In this document: piece after piece, positions 58,791 through 64,000 of the stretch
Layout: each line of letters begins with the position of its first letter
How positions within the stretch are numbered: the first letter of the stretch is position 1
Source: Hymenobacter sp. HSC-4F20
GTDB taxonomy: Bacteria; Bacteroidota; Bacteroidia; Cytophagales; Hymenobacteraceae
Length of the DNA: 64,000 nt
Direction of reading: 5' to 3'
Assembly (NCBI RefSeq): GCF_019599275.1
Contig: NZ_JAHZTD010000001.1
Location: forward strand, 2,108,001 to 2,172,000
Program-made: the position numbers and the translations under genes
Notes under the pieces: generated by a model
What the model saw: the letters and a program-made list of their open reading frames with translations, nothing else
Database searches by the model: none
What the model was told of the DNA's origin: nothing

Positions 58791-58903
58791 GGGGGCGTGT
58801 CAGGCTGAGCGCAGCCGAAGCCTCTCTACTTCTGGCGAATCAATTAGGGTAGCAAAAAGGGCGTGTTATGCTTCGATCAGCTCAGCATGACACGCCCTTT
58901 TTA
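58791..58903. repeat. Palindromic intergenic repeat, copy 3
   Basis: The outer arms GGGCGTGTCAGGCTGAGC (58793 on) and GCTCAGCATGACACGCCC (to 58898) pair almost fully, and a T run follows. The element sits between two convergent genes (sbcD and a GNAT) and may end both transcripts. Confidence 0.75.
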
Positions 58904-58922
58904 CTCTGTAACGCTTGGTTTA

Positions 58923-59450
58923 CTACCGAGCATTCTGTCTCCCATACCAGCACCACAAGCTGCCATCGGGCTCCGTGAATTCTTCCCGTAGCTGCATGTC
59001 CAGCTTTTCCAAAATCCGGCGGGAGGCGGTGTTTTCCTGCCTGACGGTGGCGTTGATTTCCGGGAGTTGCAGCACGTCCAGGCCGTAGCGGAGGGTAGCG
59101 CTGGCGGCTTCGGAGGCAAAGCCCTGGCCCCAGTGCCGGGGTAGCAGACGGTAGCCAATGTCGTAGTAGTTCGTGCGGCTGTTCACCTCGCTGTCATTCA
59201 CCAGCTTGAGGCCGCACCAACCGATAAACTCCCGCGTATCCTGGCGCTCCACGGCCCAGCGGCCGAGGCCGTTGCGCTCATACTGCTGCCGGATGTAGCG
59301 GATAATGGCCTCTGCTTCGGGGAGGGTACTGATGGGCCGGTTGGGCACGTAGCGCAGCACATCCGGGTTGGAGTCGAGGGCCAGGATACCGGACGCGTCC
59401 GCCAAGGTGATTTCGCGCAGAAGCAGGCGGGGCGTTTGCAGGCTGGTCAT
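58923..59450 (-). CDS. GNAT family N-acetyltransferase (RimJ/RimL type)
   Basis: This 175-residue GNAT protein has the RimJ/RimL pattern: T-P-R-L-L-L-R-E-I, then Y-D-I-G-Y-R-L-L-P-R-H-W-G-Q-G-F-A-S-E-A (acetyl-CoA loop), and N-x-A-S-R-R-I-L-E-K-L-D. These acetylate protein N-termini or small amines. Its start overlaps the stop of the upstream GNAT gene by four bases (ATGA), so both are cotranscribed. Confidence 0.88.
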   Translation of the reverse strand: MTSLQTPRLLLREITLADASGILALDSNPDVLRYVPNRPISTLPEAEAIIRYIRQQYERNGLGRWAVERQDTREFIGWCGLKLVNDSEVNSRTNYYDIGYRLLPRHWGQGFASEAASATLRYGLDVLQLPEINATVRQENTASRRILEKLDMQLREEFTEPDGSLWCWYGRQNAR

Positions 59451-59953
59451 GGCCGGCGCACCGCGTAAATCAACTCGTCGATGTACTGGCCGTGCTTGAA
59501 GAACGTTTTCTCGAAGCGGGCTTCCAGCACAAAGCCGGCCTTTTCCAGCACCCGTTGGGAGCGGGGGTTGGTGCCAAACGGTCGGGCGAAGATGCGGGTG
59601 ATATCAAAGGTGCGGAAGCCGTAGTCCACCATCTGCCGCACGGCTTCCGTGATGATGCCCTGACCCCAGAACGGCTCACCCAGCCAGTAGCCCAGCTCGG
59701 CATTCTTGCGCTCAATGTTGGCGCGTACATGCAGCCCGATACCGCCCACCGCCTCGCCCCCTACCTCAATGGCCATAATGTTGATTGGGGTTTCCTCCAT
59801 AGCCATAGCAATGAAGTCCCGACCATCTTCCTCCGTGTAGGGATGCGGAAACTGGTCGTTCATGTACCGGGCAATAGCCGGGTTGTTAGCGTAGCGGACG
59901 AGGCTAGGCAAATCGGCCGGAGCCCAGGGACGGAGGGTGAAGTAAGAGGCCAT
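59447..59953 (-). CDS. GNAT family N-acetyltransferase (RimJ/RimL type)
   Basis: This 168-residue GNAT protein has L-R-P-W-A-P-A-D-L-P-S-L near the start, A-E-L-G-Y-W-L-G-E-P-F-W-G-Q-G-I-I-T-E-A in the acetyl-CoA region and N-P-R-S-Q-R-V-L-E-K-A-G-F. It is the first gene of a two-gene operon with a related GNAT. The target is not known. ATG 59953 is the first start and gives the full fold. Confidence 0.88.
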   Translation of the reverse strand: MASYFTLRPWAPADLPSLVRYANNPAIARYMNDQFPHPYTEEDGRDFIAMAMEETPINIMAIEVGGEAVGGIGLHVRANIERKNAELGYWLGEPFWGQGIITEAVRQMVDYGFRTFDITRIFARPFGTNPRSQRVLEKAGFVLEARFEKTFFKHGQYIDELIYAVRRP

Positions 59954-59970
59954 AGGGCAAGGTCAACTAG

Positions 59971-60330
59971 TTATTTTAATTGTAACTCTATGGTACGCCC
60001 AGTAACATCCACTTTTATCCATCTCATCTTCTGTTCAGCTGCGAGGCAATCTAGTAGGCTTTTTTCTTTTGCATACCTCCTCAGAGAATATTTTCCGAAG
60101 CAAATGATGAGTTCGAATTTATGAGTATCGCCACATCCAATGAATGCGCTGGTTCTTACTTCTCTTGTATCATTCACACTCTTTTTTGTAAGCTGACTTT
60201 CTAGTATCGGCAGTAATACACCATCACACCACAATGATTTAATTTCTTTTTGCTCCGACTCACGAAAAGCTTCGGAAAGGTATTTTTCAAGATAAGAGCA
60301 TAACTCCTCATTAAATGAGTATTCATTCAT
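59971..60330 (-). CDS. Hypothetical protein, AT-rich orphan
   Basis: This 119-residue soluble protein is rich in Lys, Glu and Ser: F-N-E-E-L-C-S-Y-L-E-K-Y-L-S-E-A-F at the start, F-I-G-C-G-D-T-H-K-F-E-L-I-I-C-F in the middle, and W-I-K-V-D-V-T-G-R-T-I-E-L-Q at the end. Its base composition is strikingly AT-rich next to the neighbouring genes (roughly 40% versus 60% GC by eye), which suggests recent acquisition. The small size and charge recall immunity proteins of polymorphic toxins, but no toxin gene is adjacent. Confidence 0.6.
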   Translation of the reverse strand: MNEYSFNEELCSYLEKYLSEAFRESEQKEIKSLWCDGVLLPILESQLTKKSVNDTREVRTSAFIGCGDTHKFELIICFGKYSLRRYAKEKSLLDCLAAEQKMRWIKVDVTGRTIELQLK

Positions 60331-60385
60331 TCCCTATTCGTTAGCAGAATACTTACCTGAGTTAGTAGTAAACTTGGAGTGAAAC

Positions 60386-60419
60386 AACGTCATTCCTCGG
60401 CTGCGCTCGGAATGACGTT
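60386..60419. repeat. Short palindrome related to the intergenic repeat family
   Basis: Arms AACGTCATTCC and GGAATGACGTT are perfect complements around TCGGCTGCGCTC, a core also found in copy 2 (49368). It lies between the AT-rich orphan and the glycosidase gene. Confidence 0.6.
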
Positions 60420-60447
60420 CGTGTAATTTCAGGCTGGTTTCCATAAT

Positions 60448-61722
60448 CTACTTCCCCTTCACATAAAACGGAATATTGGCCGTCGCCACGTTGTCCTTGC
60501 CGTCGTAGGCGTACACGAACAGGCGGTAGGCACCTTCCTTGGTGGGGGCTTTAAGGGTAGTCTGGGCTTTGGCCCCGGCCGGGATGAGGCCCGGAATGGC
60601 GGCGGGGCGGCTTTCCCGGTCGCCGCCCGATTTGAGGTCGGTGCTTTCCGGCAGCAGCTCGTAACGGTAGGTTAGGGCGTCCTTGTCGGGGTCGGTTACG
60701 GCCACTACGGCGGGGTAGCTTTGGCCGGGCTGCAGCTGTACGTTGTCGGTAGCCTGCTTGCCATCGAGCTTAAAACTAGTCAGGTGCGGGGCGCGGTTCT
60801 GGGGCCACTTGCCGCTCCAGAGGTACTGCATCACATCCACCACTTCCGACTCCTTGCCATCCTCGGTGAAGATGCCGTACCACGTAGGCGTGCGCTCCTG
60901 CTTCTGGCCCCAGAGAAACACGTAGGTGCCCAGGCACTGGGTTTTGTCTTTGGCCACGGAGGCCTCGTAGCGGCTCTGGTACACGGCGGCTTTCTGGCTG
61001 CTGGTTTCCTCCACCGAAGCCTTCCAGGGCGTAACGGGGCTTTCCCAGTGGCCGGTGGGGCCCCACTCGGCTACCACGTAGGGGCCGGTCCAGCCGGTGG
61101 TGCGCACCTGCTGCGGAATTTCGGCCAGGCCGGCGTAGGTGTTGATGCTGAGGATGTCCACGGCCGGGCACTGGGCCTTGATGTAGTCGACTTCCTTTTG
61201 GTTGAGGCCGGCCAGCACGGTGCTGGTGGGGTGGTTGGGGTCTACCTCGTGAATCATCTGGGCAATTTGCTGCACGGCGTCCCACACCTTGGGGTTGGTG
61301 TACTCCAGGTTCAGCTCGTTGCCGATGCCCCAGAACAGCACGGCGGGGTGGTCTTTGTACTTGAGCACTTCGGCACGGAGCTTCTGCAGCTGCTCGGCCA
61401 CGGCCTGGGGGTTGTTGTAGTCGAAGCCGTGCCGCTCCCGGGCCACATCGAGGCCCAGCATCACGGTGAGGCCGTTTTTCTGGGCTTCGGCCAGCACTTG
61501 ATCGGCGTTGTGGGTGCTCCAGGTCCGGAGGGAGTTGCCACCGTAGGCTTTCACACGCTCCGGATACTGGCCGCCCCCGGCTCCTTTGATGAAATAGGGC
61601 TGCCCGCCACGCAGCAGCTCGTAGCGGCCGTTGGCTTGTTTTACTTCCACCTTTACAGGCTTGGTTTGGGCATGAACAGTAGCTGTCAGGGCGAGCAGCG
61701 GAAAAAGTAAGTGGGATTTCAT
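60448..61722 (-). CDS. Exported GH2-type glycoside hydrolase
   Basis: This 424-residue protein has a signal peptide (1-19, V-H-A-Q). A TIM-barrel of the glycoside hydrolase 2/clan A type follows (about 30-300). The acid/base Glu is E136 in F-W-G-I-G-N-E-L, and the nucleophile is probably E219 in V-V-A-E-W-G-P-T. The N-terminal sugar-binding and sandwich domains of classical GH2 enzymes are absent, and a C-terminal Ig-like domain (about 320-424) is present instead. It is exported to the periplasm or surface. It lies beside a trehalase and a SusD-like gene, so it probably acts in glycan use. The substrate is unknown. Confidence 0.83.
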   Translation of the reverse strand: MKSHLLFPLLALTATVHAQTKPVKVEVKQANGRYELLRGGQPYFIKGAGGGQYPERVKAYGGNSLRTWSTHNADQVLAEAQKNGLTVMLGLDVARERHGFDYNNPQAVAEQLQKLRAEVLKYKDHPAVLFWGIGNELNLEYTNPKVWDAVQQIAQMIHEVDPNHPTSTVLAGLNQKEVDYIKAQCPAVDILSINTYAGLAEIPQQVRTTGWTGPYVVAEWGPTGHWESPVTPWKASVEETSSQKAAVYQSRYEASVAKDKTQCLGTYVFLWGQKQERTPTWYGIFTEDGKESEVVDVMQYLWSGKWPQNRAPHLTSFKLDGKQATDNVQLQPGQSYPAVVAVTDPDKDALTYRYELLPESTDLKSGGDRESRPAAIPGLIPAGAKAQTTLKAPTKEGAYRLFVYAYDGKDNVATANIPFYVKGK

Positions 61723-62028
61723 GGGGTAGGAAAAGGAATAGAGGAGTGCAGGGGCGCCCAAATTAAGCGGTATTTCTCCAGCCTCGTAGCACACACCTGC
61801 TAATCCTTCTTTGCTACCCCACGCTCCACCACAAACCTGGCTCGTTTAGGCTTCCTGGCGCTTCAGCTTACCTCCTTCGAGCCACCGATACCGCTTCAGC
61901 CCAGCACCCTAGCAGGAAGAATCCTGGCGGGCCTTACCCCTGCTCAATACCTAAACTGCCAGCTTCCTCCGTTTCCCGGGTTACAGAAGCGGGCTTGCAG
62001 CCGAGTAGCCCTGGTCAGAAGACTTGCC
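61723..62028. other. Gap upstream of the GH2 gene
   Basis: No gene is seen in these 306 bases between the GH2 gene's start and the trehalase stop. The region should hold the GH2 promoter. No operator, repeat or terminator could be supported. Confidence 0.4.
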
Positions 62029-63597
62029 TTACTGATTTTTCTGTTCGTTGAGAAGCTTTAGCAACACGCCATTGGTCCAGCCGAACCCATCCTGGAGCGG
62101 GTACTCGCCGCCACCGGCGGGCCGGTTCAAATCGGTGACGTTGTACTTCTCCAGCAGCTTACCGGTTTGAGTAAACACGCGCACATTCAGCTCTATCCAA
62201 CGACCAGAAATCCTATCTGCCAAGCCTGCCTGCTCATAGCGGCGCAGGCCGGTTATGGCCGTGTACTGTAAGGGCGCCCAGGCGTTGGGGGCGTCCCATT
62301 GCTGGGTGCTGGCCCGGGTAGTAGTAAGCAAGCCGCCAGGGGCCAGAAACTCGGTTTCGAGGCGGCGGGCGGCCAGACGCGCCTGTTCCGGGGTGGCTAC
62401 CCCATACGTAAGCGGAAACACGCCGGCCAGGGTGCGCGCCGTAGCCAGGCGGCGCTGGCGCCAGTCGTAGTCGACAAACCAGCCCGCGTCGGCGTCCCAG
62501 CAGTAGCGGCGGATGGCGGCGGCCCGCGCCTGGGCCTTTTGCTGGTACTCAGCGGCCCGCGCCGCCTGTCCCGCGGCACGGTAGGCACGCACCAACGACT
62601 GCTCCAGGGTCAGCAGCAGGCAATTCAAATCGACGGGTACCAGCTCCGTAGTGCGGATAGAGCCCAGCTGCCCATCGGGTCCGAACCAGCGGGTGCTGAA
62701 ATCCCAGCCCGAGGCAGCGGCGGCGCGCACATTGCGGTAAAACTGCGGCAGCGGCTGCGTAGTGAGGCGGGCCGCTTCCACATCAGCGCGGTACGATTCT
62801 TCCCGGGGCTGGTCGCTGTCGTCCCAGTAGCGGTTCAGGACCTCGCCCCCAGACAGGCGCACCACGCGGCGGTCGGCCTGCCCGGTCCCGAGAGCTTCCG
62901 CGCCGGCCATCCAGTAGGCGTATTCGCGGGCCAGGGCGGGCCGGTAGCGGGCCAGCACGGCTACGGAGTCAGGGCCTTCGGCTAGCAGGCCTACCATCTG
63001 GGCAAAGAAAGGGGGCTGGGAGCGGGTAAGGTAGTAGGTGCGGTTGCCGTTGGGAATAAAGCCCAGCTTATCCAGCAGGTAGGCAAAGTTATCCACCATG
63101 TTGCGCACCAGGTCCTGGCGGCCGGCTTCCCGCAAACCCAGCATGGTGAAGTACGAATCCCAGTAGTACACTTCCCGGAAACGCCCCCCCGGCACCACGT
63201 AGGGATGCGGCAGCGGAATAAGGGAGGAATAGGGCGGAGCCTGCTGCTGGGCCGGACGGCGCAGCACGGTCCAGAGCGTATCGAGGTGGGCACGGATACC
63301 GGCTTTCACGTCGCTGCGGTACACGGCCGTATCGGCGGCAGGCAGGTAAAAGTAGCGCTTGGTAAACGCCTTCAGATCAAACCCCGGGCGGCTTTTCTCC
63401 TGCTGATAGGCGGCCAGCACCACACTTGGCGCCGCCGTGGGCAACATATCCACGAAGGTTTTGCCATCGGGGTACACCTGCCCCATCTGCACGGCCTCAA
63501 ACAGGCCCGGGTAGAGCTGGCGCGGGGTGGGCTGCCCCAGGGCCAGCAGGGGTAGCAACAGCAGGCCGGCGGCTCCCATTTTCTTTATGGTCAGCAT
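62029..63597 (-). CDS. treA: Periplasmic trehalase (GH37)
   Basis: This 522-residue enzyme splits trehalose into two glucoses. It has a signal peptide (1-21), signature 1 P-G-G-R-F-R-E-V-Y-Y-W-D-S-Y at 136-149 and signature 2 Q-W-D-A-P-N-A-W-A-P at 433-442 (the family norm is QWDxPxGWAP). The general acid is likely D299 in S-G-W-D-F-S, and the general base E483 in L-L-E-K-Y-N. Length is normal for GH37. It is exported, so trehalose would be split outside the cytoplasm and glucose imported. It lies between the GH2 gene and a SusD-like gene, all on the minus strand. Confidence 0.93.
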   Translation of the reverse strand: MLTIKKMGAAGLLLLPLLALGQPTPRQLYPGLFEAVQMGQVYPDGKTFVDMLPTAAPSVVLAAYQQEKSRPGFDLKAFTKRYFYLPAADTAVYRSDVKAGIRAHLDTLWTVLRRPAQQQAPPYSSLIPLPHPYVVPGGRFREVYYWDSYFTMLGLREAGRQDLVRNMVDNFAYLLDKLGFIPNGNRTYYLTRSQPPFFAQMVGLLAEGPDSVAVLARYRPALAREYAYWMAGAEALGTGQADRRVVRLSGGEVLNRYWDDSDQPREESYRADVEAARLTTQPLPQFYRNVRAAAASGWDFSTRWFGPDGQLGSIRTTELVPVDLNCLLLTLEQSLVRAYRAAGQAARAAEYQQKAQARAAAIRRYCWDADAGWFVDYDWRQRRLATARTLAGVFPLTYGVATPEQARLAARRLETEFLAPGGLLTTTRASTQQWDAPNAWAPLQYTAITGLRRYEQAGLADRISGRWIELNVRVFTQTGKLLEKYNVTDLNRPAGGGEYPLQDGFGWTNGVLLKLLNEQKNQ

Positions 63598-63631
63598 AGG
63601 TAAACGTGCATCGGGTGAAAGCTAAAACGAG

Positions 63632-63685
63632 GCCGCAAAACAGCGCAGCGGCCAGCTGACGCTACCCGCTGCGCTGTTTTGCGGC
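63632..63685. terminator. Bidirectional terminator before trehalase
   Basis: Perfect 20-bp arms (63632-63651 and 63666-63685) give TTTT on either side. It lies between the SusD-like gene's stop and the trehalase start, so the trehalase gene has its own promoter or depends on read-through. Confidence 0.8.
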
Positions 63686-63704
63686 ACTGCTTGCTGCTCT
63701 TGGG

Positions 63705-64000
63705 TTAATACCCTGGGTTCTGGGTGAGGTTGGTATTTACGGCTAGCTGCTGGTTGGGGATGGGGAAAATGAGGTAGGTTGGCGAGCTGCTGGTGGGGCC
63801 TTCCTGAATGGGGCCCAGGAAGGTACCGAAGCGTACCATATCCTGGCGGCGCCACTGCTCCAGGTACAGTTCCCGGCCCCGCTCATCGTAGAGGGTGGTT
63901 AGGTCTACGCTGGCCAGGGCCCCGGCATTGCGCGAAGGATGGGTACGGATGGAGTTAACCAGCGCCAGCGGGGTAGCGCCGTAGGCACCGGCCGTAGTGC
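63705..64000 (-). CDS. SusD/RagB-like glycan-binding lipoprotein, C-terminal end (start beyond window)
   Basis: A minus-strand frame enters from the right edge and stops at 63705-63707. The 98 visible residues include T-L-Y-D-E-R-G-R-E-L-Y-L-E, then W-R-R-Q-D-M-V-R-F-G-T-F and the ending Y-L-I-F-P-I-P-N-Q-Q-L-A, N-L-T-Q-N-P-G-Y. This is the standard C-terminus of SusD-family proteins. SusD binds glycans at the cell surface and works with a SusC TonB-dependent porin, whose gene would lie further right. It marks the edge of a polysaccharide utilisation locus that includes the trehalase and GH2 genes. Confidence 0.9.
   Translation of the reverse strand, partial: TTAGAYGATPLALVNSIRTHPSRNAGALASVDLTTLYDERGRELYLEQWRRQDMVRFGTFLGPIQEGPTSSSPTYLIFPIPNQQLAVNTNLTQNPGY

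Overview
ORGANISM. The window looks like chromosome of a GC-rich member of the Bacteroidota, most likely Cytophagales and close to Hymenobacter. The support is a SusD-type lipoprotein, GLPGLI and CarboxypepD_reg outer-membrane proteins, a DUF2723 membrane glycosyltransferase, a PD40/OmpA protein, few Shine-Dalgarno sites, strong GC bias and many GC-rich hairpin terminators. The genus is inferred from protein style only; no rRNA gene is present. LAYOUT. 1-6.1 kb is housekeeping: comEC (cut by the left edge), a GNAT acetyltransferase, phoH, a SAM hydroxide adenosyltransferase, a small ABM-fold monooxygenase, hscB and tRNA-Leu(CAA). 6.13-28.09 kb looks like a decayed integrated island. It begins in the 3' end of the tRNA-Leu gene with a tyrosine-integrase relic broken by two frameshifts. 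It ends at an 18-bp near-perfect copy of the tRNA 3' end, followed at once by a perfect terminator hairpin that could be the tRNA's original terminator. Its cargo is a GLPGLI protein with a large outer-membrane receptor, two paralogous small exported proteins with identical cysteine spacing, a YhcG (DUF1016) nuclease fragment, two AraC-regulator/short-chain-dehydrogenase modules that are copies of each other, small membrane proteins, two luciferase-like monooxygenases, and a complete RND efflux system (membrane fusion protein, pump, outer-membrane channel) flanked by two paralogous ArsR repressors with candidate palindromic operators.  28.1-43 kb returns to the chromosomal backbone: two unknown genes, aspA, and a divergent polyamine-type operon (SpeD-like, DUF4178, small membrane protein, DUF350, membrane-embedded aminopropyltransferase, Tat-exported FAD oxidoreductase). 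The SpeD-like protein has Ser where class 1B AdoMet decarboxylases have their catalytic Cys. Then come a CarboxypepD_reg protein, an unknown multi-pass membrane protein and the DUF2723 protein.  43-60.4 kb holds a predicted propeller protein, a ricin-lectin/PD40/OmpA fusion, an orphan LuxR-type response regulator, two exported amidohydrolase-family proteins (partly lacking metal ligands), an amino-acid permease, a frameshifted Spy-like periplasmic protein, an MBL-rhodanese sulfur enzyme, a lipoprotein, sbcD without sbcC, two GNAT enzymes and an AT-rich orphan gene. Several gaps carry members of a palindromic intergenic repeat family built around GTCATGCTGAGC.  60.4-64 kb is a carbohydrate locus: a GH2-type glycosidase, a GH37 trehalase and the C-terminus of a SusD-like glycan-binding lipoprotein cut by the right edge. 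HOW THE GENES WORK TOGETHER. The island reads as a xenobiotic-response cassette: ArsR and AraC sensors, oxidoreductases that modify a compound and a pump that removes it, next to a separate secreted-peptide/outer-membrane-receptor unit. The speD-speE region is probably a membrane-associated polyamine pathway. Coordinates and translations were worked out by reading. Family assignments rest on recognised motifs, not on database searches.
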